Origin: Sweltsa coloradensis
Taxonomy: Eukaryota > Arthropoda > Insecta > Plecoptera > Chloroperlidae
Assembly (NCBI GenBank): GCA_024449915.1
Contig: JAMZAV010000775.1
Location: 1-64,000, forward strand
Direction of reading: 5' to 3'
Length of the DNA: 64,000 nucleotides
Within the stretch, counting starts at the first letter, position 1; each line of letters starts with the position of its first letter. The position numbers were made by a program, and so were the translations under genes. A model generated the notes under the pieces. It saw nothing but the letters and a program-made list of their open reading frames with translations. It had not been told where the DNA came from and did not search any database. This document shows, in pieces, positions 19,989 to 31,949 of this stretch.

Positions 19989-20566
19989 TGGGGCCGTGGC
20001 CATTGAGAAAATTGGTGATTTTGTGGACTGTATAATTGATTTAGCAACTGACTCACGCCTAAGTTGTAATGCGGGTGGTGAAATGAAGTTCAGAGACAGG
20101 GTAGCGTAGGTGACGTATTTGGTGAGCACACAACGGTAATCAGATAGGAAAGAATTAAAGAGCTCGAGCTTGGAAGGAAATAGAATGAAGTAAGAAAGTC
20201 CGGGAAAGGGCACGAACCCAAGCTGCAGTTGAACTGGAGGGGCGAAGAACTGTGAGCTTATGTGGATGGAAGCGGGCAAAAACTTTAGAAGGGAGATAAA
20301 CCGGGGTGACTTATTTTCGCACTGAATATGACGAAACGAAATTGTTTTGCTCTCGGACAGCCAAGACCAGACTTCACCTGTGAAGGTAGACGGGCAACTG
20401 AATCCGAGGTTAATCGCGAAGAAGAGATGACAAAAAAATAGTAAAGAAAGAGGGGAAAAGAGGGGTAACCGGGGTGAACCGATCACAACGAAAATCAAGA
20501 GATGTACCGAAAATATAAACAAACCTAGAAACTTACAAAATTCTAAACAAGAACAGGGCGTGAACA
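19989..20566 (-). repeat. 3' LTR
   Basis: Aligned by eye with 24985-25571. Shared landmarks in order on the + strand are CTGTATAATTGA, TGTAATGCGGGT, GAAATGAAGTTCAGAG, TTGGTGAGCACAC, GGCACGAACCCAAG, CAGCCAAGA, GGGGAAAAGAGGGG, AACCTAGAAACT and TTCTAAACAA. On the minus strand it begins TGTTCACGCCCTG and ends CATCA. Differences are mostly homopolymer length and single indels. Confidence 0.82.
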
Positions 20567-20585
20567 ATACCGCCCCCCAAAAAAT
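20567..20585 (-). other. Polypurine tract candidate
   Basis: On the minus strand TTTTTTGGGGGGCGGTATT lies directly upstream of the 3' LTR. A G-run next to the LTR is the usual primer for plus-strand synthesis. The run length may be inflated by poor sequence quality. Confidence 0.5.
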
Positions 20586-23500
20586 GAAAGGAAATCTTTT
20601 TTTAAACTAGAACCAAGAACAAAAAGGAAAACTAACAATTAAAACAAAGGGAAAAGATACGACAACTCTTTTGGCAGTTAAGCAAAAGGGGGGTTCCCAG
20701 TTTTTTTAACTGGTCGGGTAAGAACGCCAGACGCCGAACGAACGGGGGGCGACGCGGGGAACCCCCTCTCGACCGGGAAAGAGAGTTCCACCGCCCAAAA
20801 TTCGGCCAAGAAGGGGGCTGGAAGTGGCCGAGAAAAAAAAAAACATGCCCCAACTTTGAGATGGGGGTCTCCCACGAACCCATTGTTGCGTTGCATCAGT
20901 GTGTGGAGGTATTCGGTTCCCCAACGGTGCCAGAAGGTTTGGGGGAATTTGCTAAATACGGTGCCACCGAGCTAAGGGCTTGATTTTTTTCAACCAACGG
21001 GTGTTCGGGGGGGAAAAAGCAGGGGAGTGCCGATCAAAAATGGCCAGGACTGAGGAAATCGACACCTTCCGGGGGTTTGGATCTTCGGGGGAAAAGGGGG
21101 CCAAAAAAAAAGGAGATGTTGAGACAAAAACCGTTTTTCCCCCCATGGGGGGAAAAGTAGGTATCCATGGTGAGGGGGGTGTCTCCGTGAGAGGTAAAAG
21201 AGTGATTTGCAGCTTTACACGGGCCTTCCCAAAAGGGCCCAAATTGGGAAAAGGAGGGGGTCCTCCCCCGGGAAAGGGGGAAAAAAAAAAAATTTTTTTA
21301 GGGGAGTGAAAGGGTCGGGACTTCAGAGGCTGTCCAACCCCCCCAAATTTTTCCCCCGTGGAAAAGAGTGGGAAAGCCTTTGAGGAAAGCGTCGGGGAAA
21401 AGGGCGGCCCAAGGAAGGCCCATAAAACAAAAAAAAAACCACCCCAAAAAACCCGGGCCCCAAAACCCAAGATGGAAAAAAACTTTTAGAGGTGCTTTTC
21501 CCCGGTTGGCCCCCAAAAAAAAAAACGGCCCAATAAAAAAAAGAACCCGGGGCGGGGGAAAGATCGGCCATGGGGGGGGTTGGAGAGGTTTGGGCACAAA
21601 AATTTGACGGTGAGACCATGGATTCGTTGCCGAAGCGACCGGGGCCAAAAACATGATCCTGGGATTGCTGGATCAATGCCTAAACGGTTCGGGACCGAAT
21701 TTAATAAAAAACCTTAGGAAATGACGCAGATCAGGAGCGATAAGTGTGCTTCCTCGGGGGAGAAGGAGGGGATGACGACGTCTTGTTAAAAAAAGAATGC
21801 CAATCGTCCGCCCACCCTGAAAAAACCCGGGGGGGGTCAAAAACGGCTTGAGAAGGGGGCCCGGGGATGACGATTTATCTCGCGAAAGTTGGGGGAAACC
21901 CCCAAGGAGTAGTAATGATGCGGGTGAGTCTATGAAGAGATCTAGAGCATCCTTCGGGCTCGGGGGGTCCCAGGGGACCACGGGGGGGGGGTGCTTTTTA
22001 ATGCTTCGAAAGAAGGAGTCGAGGCGAACGGAAAACCCAGGCAAACAAACGTTGAGCCTTGGGAGACTGGAAACTTCTGAAAGTTCTCCAAGAAGGGTCC
22101 GGGTCTTTAACGCGGCGACAGAGTGACCGGGGTTTCAGACGGGAGCTCAGAATCGGAACCCAAATAAAAGTTGGGGTCGAGGCCATTGCTCAGGAGCAGG
22201 CCGAGGAAACCAGGTCCAAAAGCCACAGGGAGGGTTCAAGAAGCTAAACCCGGGGATAAGCCTCGAGAGCGCAGTCTGGGGATTTTCCTCAAAAACGCAT
22301 TTTTTGGGCCCATCAGTGGGCGACGTGCTCTCAGATTAAACGACGGAAGTAGAAAACGAAAGTCTTGAGTCGATGAGGAGGGATTCGCCCGAGAGAAGGA
22401 CAGATGGGTTTAAAAGGGGGAGAGCCACAGAGTAACGCCCACATGAGTCGGGGATGAGACTGGGAAAAAGTGACTTTCACATAATGATCCTCAGGTCTAT
22501 TTTTTTTCCGGGAGGGCGAGAGTTTCTTCCGTCCCCCAAAAGAGGCCAAGTTCGCTCGGGGGTCGAGGACGGCGAAGGAACACAGGGGGGTCGGAAGATT
22601 TACTAAAGAGCGATTTGGGGCCCAGGACACCAGCCGAACATGGTGTTGTTTGCCGTGGGTTTTGCCAGGGACCTGCTCCCGGGCTCTATTAAAAATTTCC
22701 CTGGATAGAGGTGGGGCGCCAAGTAAAAGTTACTTGATCGGCATGTAAAAAACGATCTCAGCAAGTACATCCGGGGAAAGGTTCGAACACTTCCGTGCGA
22801 TTTTGAGAAAGTCGGGAGGTGATGGTGAGGGTCGGTAAAACCAGAGCCCAACTGGGGAAACGGTTGGGAGAGAGGCGGGAAACGTAGTGCAGCGCACGGC
22901 CCGAGCAGAGGCGGAAAGAAAGACCAGGGGCCTACAGATCGGAGCGGCAGGGCTGCATCTTCAGGGCCTAGCTTCCTCACCAACGCTGAGAGATGGTGGA
23001 GACCTGGAGCCCGGGGGGCCCCCCCAAACCCGGGCCGCGAAAGGGTTGAAGGTGACCAAAAACCCGAAATGACCCAAAGGCGGCAACGGTCCCAGCAACA
23101 GTGGGTTAAATATCTGGGGTATCCGATAGTGGCACGAGATACTCTTTTCAAGAACCGGCACTGGGAGGTAAAGAGTACGTAAGAGATGATGATTGGACGC
23201 CCCCGAGAGAGAGGGGCATTCCCCGGAGAGTTCCCGTGGGACAGCAAGTTGTCAAAATGCAACGGAGTGGTGACGATTCTGCCAAATATTGGCAGACACT
23301 CTTCGAATGCATTGATTTTTCAAGTGCGAGCCTAAGAAATTGAAGCATCGCGCAGGTGTCGCAAGGGCGGTACTGTCATCAAGAGATTGTTTGCAAAAGA
23401 CCTCGATTGAAAGGGTGTAGGTGCTTTGAAACGGGCAAAATGTTGCTTAAATAGGTCCGGGTTTGTCAGAGGGCACCGCCAGGAGGCAGAGGGGGGGAGC

Positions 23501-24956
23501 GGGGTTTTTTTCTTTGGCCGCGAAAAGAGAATTAATCCTTTTGAGGAGATTTGACACAACTTCGGTTGTTCCTACCGCGCAAAAACTGAGTAGAGTTGCT
23601 CTTCAATAAAGCCAAAACGGAGCGTACGTCGGGCCCGGTGCGAGGAGTGTTTACTCCCCGAAAGCTTTACGGTGGGGGGTAAAGGGTTGGCCAACGTGAG
23701 CAGAGTAAAAGAATCACCCAAGTGGGGGTAATTCTAAGGATTTCAGGCATCGACAGAATCCTGTGTATCGGGGAAAACTTTCAAAACCTGGTGAGATGGG
23801 GATTAAAAGGTGTGAAACTAAAACCCTTTGAACGTAAGAGGTAAAAACCACGGGGTTCTGATATCGGAAATACCAAAGTTGAAAACAGCGGGGGATAGCC
23901 TTCGTTGGATTTTTGACAACCAGTATTGTAGCTAGTGCAGCACAGATAAAGAGGTTTCAAAAATGAAATTTCTGAACATTTTTGGAATTCTTTTCGTAAA
24001 TTAGAGATTTAAAAAGTGAATAGAATTCTGCCAAACGGAAATATCTCCTGAGAACGTGGGAAGATCAATGGTAGGAAAGTGTTTGAAGTTTTGGGCTATC
24101 TCGTTTGAGCCACGCTGCAGTGCAGTTATGGACGGCTTTGATCGAGTTTTTTGGCGCAAGAAACCTAGTTTTGAGCTGCATACAACACTTTTTTGAAAGG
24201 CTATACCTTATCCACCTAAATGGGCTTAGCAGGCGCATAATTTTTGGGCATTTAAGCACATTCCCAATTGAATTTTTTTGAAAATTCTTTTCAATGTAGA
24301 CAAACTTCGAACCGAGTCGCCCGATCACCTCTTCAGGTTTGAGTTTTTGCGAAAGCATTGTAAGTTCCGGCGGGGAAAAAAGATTTTAAAGCTATTTACG
24401 AGCTTCTTCTGTTCCAACAAATTTTGTTCGGGCCATTTTTGAACAAGAAAATAAAATAACAACAATTTTACAAGAAAGTAAGAAAAAACAGCGAGAAATC
24501 GTAAAAAATTTTTACCTTGTAATAGACGTACCAAAAAGAGGGTCAATGACCTGATGTCTAACTAGCGAAATATTACGTAATAAATCGTAAACCGGGACGA
24601 GAAAATGTAAGCGCCGAGGAGACGGAATGCGTGTCACTACAATGAGAGTCGCGTGTGATTGCGCGGGGAGAGAAGAGATGGAAAATTTCACTAAGACATG
24701 ATTATGACGAAAATAGCTTCATAAAAAAATTTAAATTAGCAAAGCTACAACAAACAAAAAAGACGATCGATAAAATTTTAATTAGAATTCCCGTGTTATC
24801 ACGGACAACGAGAGAACAATGGTTCACAGCCCAAAGAGCAAAGTGAACCATAATGGGAAACATCAAAAAGAGAAATGAACATGGGGTCAACCGGGAATGA
24901 ACAGGAACACAGTGCAAACGAAAAGGGTTTACCAAAAGATGATTGAAACTGATAAT
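20586..24956 (-). pseudogene. LTR element interior, gag-pol remnants
   Basis: No long frame survives. The best-supported piece is at about 23950-24110, minus strand. It reads LPTFSGDISVWQ followed by an F-rich helix, the pattern of the DUF1759 capsid-like gag region of BEL/Pao elements (PTFSG...W..F). A lysine-rich frame just upstream (24065-24546) fits a gag N-terminus. Other frames, such as the 219-codon minus frame at 22603-23262, contain no motif I can name, and they overlap G/C homopolymer expansions. I could not locate the RT, integrase or protease motifs with confidence. Confidence 0.55.
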
Positions 24957-24976
24957 ATCCCGGCCCCGGGGGACCA
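24957..24976 (-). other. Primer-binding-site candidate
   Basis: On the minus strand TGGTCCCCCGGGGCCGGGAT begins 8 bp after the 5' LTR. It starts with TGG, the complement of the universal tRNA CCA end, and its complement looks like a tRNA T-arm and acceptor end. I cannot assign the tRNA. Confidence 0.55.
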
Positions 24977-24984
24977 AAAATTTA

Positions 24985-25571
24985 TGGGGGCCCTGGCCCT
25001 TTAGAAAATGGTATTTTTTTGGGGCTGTATAATTGAAATTTTGCAAATGAACTCACCTAAAATGTAATGCGGGTGTGAAATGAAGTTCAGAGCAGGGGGA
25101 AGCGTGGTGAGTAGTTGGTGAGCACACCACTAACAGAAGGAAAAAATTAAAGGCTCGACTTGGAAAAAAAAAAGAAAGAAGTTGGGAAAAAGTGCCCGGA
25201 AGGCACGAACCCAAGACTGCAGATGAACTGGATGGCGAACGAAAATGTGAGCTTGAGGTGGACTGGGAAAGTCGGGGGGGAACTTAGAACGGAGATGAAC
25301 TGGGGCACTGTAATTCGCCTGAATATGCTGAGAATCGAAGATTGATTTCTCTCGGAGCAGCCAAGAGCACAGCCTCACCCCTGTAAAGGTAAGCGGCAAC
25401 TGAAACGCGAGGTCTAATCGCGAGAGAAAGATTTACAGAAAAACTAGTCAAGAAGAGGGGAAAAGAGGGGAACCAGGGTGAATCGATCACAAGAGAAATA
25501 CCCAAAAGATGATACGCGAAAATTAAAAAAACCTAGAAACTAACATTCTAAACAAAACATCGGGGGTAACA
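24985..25571 (-). repeat. 5' LTR
   Basis: Partner of the repeat at 19989-20566, in the same orientation. On the minus strand it begins TGTTACCCCCGATG and ends CCCCCA. It lies directly against LINE-C coding sequence at 25572. Confidence 0.82.
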
Positions 25572-28200
25572 GAAAAGGGGGGAAAAGTAAAATTTCAACG
25601 TTTTGAAAAGTCCTCTACATGTACCCTTTTTTTTTTATTAGTATTCTTTAAAACTTTTTTTTTTCAAGACAAAATCTTATGAAAATTGTTTTTTGATGTA
25701 TTACCCCACGCTATTAAACCCTAGCTCAAAAAGTGACTCAAACAGGGCATAGTACCTACAACAGCAAATTTTATCTCATATTTTTTTTATTTTACTAAGA
25801 CATATATATTGGGGGCTTTTTTATTTGCACATAACAGTGTGGATGTCCCCCATAAGCACTTGTCAATTACAGTCCTAAGAAATTTGCTGTGTCTATTTGT
25901 TCAATAGGAAGGTCTTCATCACACAAACCTGATACAAAATTTTTTATCTTCCTATTTTTCCTTGGGAATATCATAATTTTTTGTTTTCTTTTTATTCTTT
26001 TTAGGTTATTTGGTTGCACCACGCGCCATTCGTTAAAACTGATAAAAGGCGGGCTTTTCTAATTTTTTATAATGCATAGCAAGGGTGGTGGTTGGTCACT
26101 GCATACAGAAGCATTCCCCTTCCTTTTGCACATGGATGTCATTTATTAGTAATTGAAAAACAAAGGCCCTAGTATTGACCTTGTGGTACTCCCAGTTTAA
26201 ATATTTCCTCTAGATTTAGTTTTTTTGTTCAAATGGTCAGAAATTTCTACATATTGGTCCTTCCCTGTAGATCGAAATATCCATTTCAGGGCATTTCCCT
26301 TAATTCCATATGAAAAACAGTTTATTATTAATTATTATACTCCCCACAGTCAAAAGCTTTTTTAAAAATCCATATAAATGGTACTGGGTGTTTTTTTCTG
26401 ATCAAGCGGGGTGTTTTAACATTGTCAATGAAAGGCAGCAAAAGCGTTTCATTGATCTCTTTTTCTGAATCCTGTTGTTTTTTTTTGCTATTATCTCTTT
26501 TTGGACAAACTATTATACTTCCTTTCAAACACCTTTGAAAAAGATTAAGTATTTAAACTGGTCTATAATTTCTGATGTCTCGAGGTTTTTCCCCTTTCAA
26601 ATTGGTTTTTACCCGCGCCAAACCCTTTTAAAACTTTTGGAAAAACACCTTCATTAAGAAAACATATTTAAATTAAAAGAAGTGGGTTATAATACTCTTT
26701 CCATTTCTTTTTAAGAAACTTTATAAACCCTCTGGACCTATTGATTTCTTTTCTTTAAATTTCTTATAATTTGCAAAGTTTCATCTTACTTACATTTTGA
26801 GGCAAAAAAAGTGTTTTATTTCGGCAACAGTTTTTTTCCCCTATTTTCGTTCTCTTTTGACTTTTTGTTAATTTTTTGGCTATATTTAAAAGTAGTCATT
26901 GAAATGTTTCCAATTTGGGTTTGGGATTTTTGACCGTTTCATTATCTACTGTGATTTTAAATTCTGTTTTTTCTTTTCTTTTTTCTTTTTGAAACCCCCT
27001 TTCCCAATTAATCATTTCCCTATATCTTTTCCCCTTTTTTTTCTGTTTCCTTTTTAGTTCTTTGATTCTATGAGGGCCTTCGCTTTTTCGAATTGATCTT
27101 TATATTCCTTTTTGGGATTTTTTGTATTTATTTAGAACCTTGACGTATTCCTTTTATTTTTTAAGCAATCTCCTCACTTTCCTTTACATTTCCATCACAT
27201 TTTGTGTTATCCATTTTTACTTTTTTTTTTGTGTTCTGATCTTTTCCTTTCTTGCTGGAAATGATTTATTGTGGTGAAAAGTTATTTTATCTACAAATAT
27301 GTATATGCATGGTCAACTGTTTTTTGATTGATATTGCTCCCATGAAACATTTAAAAGTCTAAATATGGTTATTTTCTCTTGCTCATGTCCCTGTATTTTG
27401 TTAGAAGATTCTGTTATATTTTTCCTTTTTAGATTTTCTAAAGGTATATATTTATTGCTTGACATAATTCAATATTGCTGAAAAGATGACCTCACTTTGA
27501 TACAATCATTATCCATTTTGTTTAAAAATTTTTTCTATTGCAGAAGAAGAAATTTTATGTTTTAGTTATTGCAACCAGAGGACTTAATTGTTTTGTTTTT
27601 TTAAACTTTAGCTAATTTTTAAAAAGTTCTCGTATTCTTATCATTTTTTTGTACATCAAAATTAAGGTCCCACTAGTACAATATTTTTTCCTTCAAGCAG
27701 CCATCTTAAGATTTTAGTAATTTTTAAAAAAGGGTTTTCCCAAAATTCCCTTTTTGGGGATCTATTATGTAATAAATTTTTGTGAGTAAAAATCAGCTGT
27801 ATTTTACCTATCACAACCCCCAAAATCTTTCTGTGTAATTTTTAATTTTAAAATCTTTTCAAATTTTCTCTCATTGTACTTTTTTTGACAAATCATACCC
27901 CTCCTGCTTTTTGGGTTTGCCTACAAAAGCTGGCTACTTGGTAAAACCCCCAAGGTTTAATTCGACATTTCGGATTGCTTAAACATGTTCGTTATACAAA
28001 ATATATCTGGGGTTTTTCCCCTTTCATAATTTTCCAACTGCTCCCCCCTTTTTTTAATGACTGTGCATTTCTGATGTAATATTTTAAAATTTTTTATTTT
28101 CCTCCCCACCATATCAGTACTTTCTGTCACATTTTGGGGTTTTTGTTGGGATTCATTGGTGACAGTGGGTTACCAAAAAGGGTGAGTCATAAGTCTATAT
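25572..28200 (-). pseudogene. LINE-C: APE endonuclease and reverse transcriptase, frame-broken
   Basis: On the minus strand, reading from high to low coordinates, the order is normal for an APE-type LINE. The APE start lies near 28090 (LKI..Q...KKRGEQLEN, then KPDIFCIT at about 28000-28025), with further APE blocks to about 27500. The RT follows: KAFDCGEY at about 26340-26365, YGI.GNALKWI at about 26275-26312, and a GVPQGSILGP-type block at about 26180-26215. The YADD box region near 26094-26110 has lost a base. Next come FLGL (about 25877-25890) and the thumb segment YYALFESLFELG (about 25708-25745). Frame changes occur every 50-100 bp, usually at homopolymers. The reading continues at 19988 beyond the LTR element. 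Confidence 0.75.
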
Positions 28201-29440
28201 TTTCCCTTTTTAAACATCTTCCTGCCACCTACCGTCACCTCTGACAAAATTTTTTTAATCAAGTGTGCTGCGTACAGATCTCCCCCTTGAAACCAAAAAA
28301 ACCCCTATCACTATCACTATCACTATACCCTCTCCTCCAATACTGTTTGCGGATGAGTATATGGGAAACATCTCCCACTCAGTGTTGTAGGAAGGTCCAT
28401 TTGGGTTCCCCCATGAATTCGGACCATCTGTATTCTGTGGGTCTGCAGGTTTTTTCGCTTTTTCCCCGGTTTTATCTGCTTGTCCCCTGCTCTACAGCAT
28501 GTATCCTTGGGTTCCATGCGCCCGGATTGGGGTTTTGAGTTGGTGTTTGCTTGGTGTGGTCTCGGATTCATTGACTCCCTTTAAACACGTCGGAGCATCA
28601 TTTGGAGCCCCTCGGTTTGGTACAGTTCCCTGACCCCTCCTCTTTCCCAAAATTTTCGGGAGCAGCGGTCTTGGTCCCCTTGGGGCCGTGGTTGGTCCCT
28701 CCCAAGGCTCAGAGGGGGATGTACCGGCAGTCTTTTTCAGGTAACGCCAAGGGTCGGGGCCAAGGTGGATCCCCGATATTGATTTTTTGTGGCCTTGTGA
28801 TATTGGCATGATCTTTATAATGGGAGTTCTTTTAGCTGAGAGATTTTTCCTGGTCGGCCCCCGCCCTGGAGGTGACATAAGGCTCGTCCCGGTCGGGGCT
28901 TTTACTTGGGGGGACGGGGAGGGCTTTTTTTGACAGTCCTGGCCCTGGAGGTGAATTAGGTTCGTCCTGGTTGGTCTTGTTACTTGGGGGTGATAAGGAG
29001 ACTTTGTTTCGGGCGGTTTCCTGGCACCCGGGGGTGACATGAAAGCTTCGTACTGGTCGGTTTTTGTACTTGGAAAACCTTTACAGTTATCTCGGGGCTT
29101 CATTGGAGCCCCGCTCGGGGCCCGGGGTGTAGCCCCGTCGGTGATGGGTTCGGTTTTGGGCAAATCCTCATCGGCGCTCAGCCCTTTTCTATCCCCATTG
29201 GCACTCGACTCAGACGTACTGCCCCCATTTGGGGGTCAGCTCGGTCGGGGTGTAGTCCCCGTCCGTGCGGTGATCGGATTGTACTTTGAAAGCACCGTTT
29301 GATTCGGAAAAGGGTTGGTCTTTTTAGTAGGTCTAGGGCTTGGAGATGTTTTTCATATTTTTTTTTTGCCCGGGGGTAATCATGTCTTTGTAAAAAGGCA
29401 GGGTTTTTTTTGGAATACAACATTGGGTTTTTCAAACTTC
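28201..29440 (-). pseudogene. Proline/lysine-rich frame upstream of LINE-C (possible ORF1)
   Basis: A 223-codon minus-strand frame (28492-29163) starts at MPKTEPITDG and is rich in Pro, Lys, Thr and Gly. It contains about three repeats of ~26 residues, each with a P.G....RTNL/TSL pattern. At DNA level these are ~80-bp tandem units at about 28858-29050 marked by GGCCCTGGAGGTGA. A second minus frame (29178-29435) lies just upstream. The position directly 5' of the LINE-C APE start suggests ORF1, but no zinc knuckle or RRM-like motif is visible. A (CACTAT)n repeat lies at 28307-28326. The sequence is homopolymer-inflated, so frame ends are unreliable. Confidence 0.4.
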
Positions 29441-29654
29441 TTCCCGTGCTGAGTTGCAGCTTGGAATCATCGTTGAGGGTGGTTTTTCGGTCTTTCTGGT
29501 ATTGGAATTATTTTGACTTTTTTTTCTAGCAGAGCATCTCTTCAATTCTTTTTTGATTTGGGAAACTATATTGTCTGAATATTTTTTTTTCTCGTATTGT
29601 TTGCTATTGTTTTTTTGCTATTTTTTCGTGTCTTAGTTCCAGCTATAATGATAA
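29441..29654. other. Unannotated T-rich stretch
   Basis: No gene or repeat was recognised here. It is T-rich and shows the same homopolymer stretching as its neighbours. Confidence 0.4.
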
Positions 29655-29757
29655 AGATTCATCATTTGTGGCAGTGGGGGCAGAAGGGCTACTTTAGGGG
29701 CCCTTATACCGAAATGTGGGAGACGTGGGTTCAATCCCCTGGTAGGGAAAGTTTTTT
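29655..29757 (+). mobile_element. tRNA-like sequence, SINE head or tRNA pseudogene
   Basis: GTGGGTTCAATCCCC at 29725-29739 is a good B box in a T-arm context, followed by a T-arm-like end and poly-T. About 50 bp upstream, AGGGCTACTTTAGGGG (about 29683-29698) is a weak A box. The whole cannot be folded into a proper tRNA by eye. Confidence 0.4.
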
Positions 29758-30167
29758 TAATTTCTGGATTGGTTTAAAAAAATTTTTAAAAATGATTTGA
29801 AAGCATAACTCGTGTAGTCCACACTGTGAAATACCATGGAAAACTAGCCCTTACGAAATCCCTAAAAAAAATTGCAAGGTTTCTCAATTTCGGGGAATTT
29901 GGAGTACCCTTTACGGCAACATTCGATTAAAACCTTGGGATGGACACGGCTTTCACAGCAGGTAAAAAACAAAAAAAAATTACTTCTTCAAAAACAAAAC
30001 CATTGACGTTAAAAAAATTCCTTACATTTAGGGATATTTTTCAGTTTTTTTTTCTTGTAGGGGGTAAACGAAATGGATTTTACCCATTTTTTTGCAGTTT
30101 CAGTTACCTGGTCACGGATGTCTGTTTAAAAATTTTAGGAAATTTGGGCGATCGGCCGTAGAGCCCG
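29758..30167. other. Unannotated stretch
   Basis: No gene was recognised. Homopolymer runs are common. It ends at the CATA microsatellite. Confidence 0.45.
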
Positions 30168-30290
30168 GGGAAACATACATACAACATACTACATACATAA
30201 TACATAATACATACATACATACATACATACATACTACAAAAACATAATACATAAATACATTGACAAAGTGACAAAGTGACAAAGTCACGA
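30168..30290. repeat. (CATA)n microsatellite and (GACAAAGT)n
   Basis: CATA repeats with interruptions run at 30168-30260, followed by about three copies of GACAAAGT (30262-30287). Sequence quality appears normal again from here on. Confidence 0.93.
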
Positions 30291-31200
30291 GAAGGTCCGA
30301 TCGAGTAGTGTTATAAAGACTTCGTTTCGCTGCGCTCACTCGTCTAATAATGCCGACTACACATGACTCAATTTTTTTTGTCAAACTTGGTAATTTTTTA
30401 GCTTGACCACGGCAAAAATCTTCCGTAAGAAATAACATGGGGACAATCTTTATGCCCCGTGACCTTGGAGGATTTTGATCCAAAAAAATATTGTCCATTA
30501 TTGACGCACCGTATAGCCTTTAGACTGTAAAATGGCTGTGATAATTTTGTTTAGTGCAGTAATGAGCTGCTTGGTACTGAGTGCTGATAACAATAGGCTC
30601 CTATAGGCGTAGTACTGAAGCAGGGGTAGTGAAGATTAGCTGCAATTATTGATTTGTGTTTAGCCAGTGTTTGAGGAGTAGTACATTTGGTGCAATGCAT
30701 TCAGCGCGCTCGATGTGTATAAAGTGCACATTTGTAGATTGGTTGTCTCTTAGTCATGTGGAAACAAAAAAAGAAAACAGCAGCAGCCTACAAAAAGCGA
30801 TTTAAGAAATGCTCCCAAATGCCAATTTTGTGCAAATTTCTTAGTGAAGAAACATGTGTGAAAAATGGTCTCGCATGGTGACCGGTAAATGATCACATAG
30901 ACACCCTCCACCGTAGACTTATGAAATAACTACAGCTATAGAGTTCGCGCACACGTCTGGAGTTGGAGACAACTATCAGTGTGCCCAGAGAGGACTTAAC
31001 AAGAGAATGTGCGACAAATGTAATACTGTATACAGACACAAACCTTGTCAGCATAAGCTGCGCTCTATGCGTGGACAATAGATGAGAGCAGCACGGATTC
31101 CACTACACACGCTCACCGCACCACAGTCATGCTGTTGAATATTGCAGGATTAACAAATCATAGCTTATGTGATGTGGGGAATTCTCTTTAAAATAGAGAT
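30291..31200. other. Unannotated; may include 5' remains of LINE-D
   Basis: No frame could be tied to a known domain. GTTTCGCTGCGCTCACTCGT at 30325-30344 resembles the GCTTCGCTCGC motif of family A MITEs. The end near 31130-31200 leads into the LINE-D RT and may belong to it. Confidence 0.4.
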
Positions 31201-31760
31201 AAAAAAACTAGCAATGATAGTGACTGTAAGTAATGTCACAAATTCAATAGAAATTGAAAATTTTGGACCTCTAAATATGTTGACAACAATAGATAAATTT
31301 ATAGAAATGGTAGGTGTATGACTATTTCAATGAGAACATGTTATTGTATAAAAAACAATCGGGATTTTGTAAAAATCACTCTTGTGAATCAGCGGTACAA
31401 GATCTAATTGACAAGTGGTTACAAGCGAGCTACATGCGGAGACAACTAACAGTAACACATATTAGCGTGCAGTTTAAAGATTTATGACGAGAGCATTTTG
31501 AAACAGTCCATGTGGAGAGGGGTGTGGGACTTTTTGGGGCGTGCTTTTGAGAAACTTAGGTACAGTATGGAAACCCTGCAGGATCTGCATTAAAATGGAT
31601 GGCAAGTGTATTTAAAAACAAATAGAAAACAGAAAGTCATAAATATGGAGACAAGCTGTCTGAGGAGATTACGGCGAAAATGGACGTGCGCTCAGGGTTC
31701 TGAACGCTGGTCCTGTGTTTGGTCACGCAATGGCGCATCAAACTGATACATTTATTTATA
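31201..31760 (+). pseudogene. LINE-D: reverse transcriptase fragment
   Basis: With frame changes, the + strand reads as a LINE RT: a degraded NYRP.NML.TIDK.IE..V segment at about 31250-31315, then QSGFCKNHSCESAVQDLIDKW at about 31354-31416 (the GFR..HSCE.A.. finger block), a damaged DFKKAFDTV block near 31460-31500, and GSALKWMAS at about 31578-31605. An I.AKMDVPQGS-type block follows near 31670-31700. The 5' and 3' parts are missing. The HSCESA signature differs from LINE-A, -B and -C, so this is a separate family. Confidence 0.7.
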
Positions 31761-31949
31761 AATATTTATGCTGAGATCATGGTCATGCATCGAAAAATGG
31801 GAAAAAGATAAATAAAAAAATATTGGAGAGATAAATGAGGATTAAATAGAGCCGCTCCCATGGTAGAGTAAAAAACCCTCCCCCCCCCTCCACTTTGTCG
31901 GAGAAATGGGAAAAAACCATATATTATTAATAAAAGGGTGATATATTTT
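31761..31949. other. Spacer before satellite
   Basis: A short AT-rich piece with a run of C's at about 31880-31890; possibly the degraded RT end of LINE-D. Confidence 0.4.

Larger units (their letters stand above)
19989..25571 (-). mobile_element. LTR retrotransposon, probably BEL/Pao, inserted in LINE-C
   Basis: Two direct repeats of ~580 bp (19989-20566 and 24985-25571) bound a 4.4-kb interior. On the minus strand both begin TGTT and end CA. A primer-binding-site candidate and a purine tract sit at the correct inner edges for a minus-strand element. Gag-like residues near the 5' side suggest BEL/Pao. All frames are broken and homopolymers are stretched, so no polyprotein can be read continuously. 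No exact target duplication is visible, probably for the same reason. The LINE-C coding order is continuous on the two sides. Confidence 0.75.

Noticed and set aside
20952..23262. Long Gly/Pro/Phe-rich frames on both strands
   Set aside because: They overlap stretched homopolymers in a block of doubtful quality, conflict with each other on both strands, and show no domain apart from possible gag-pol context.
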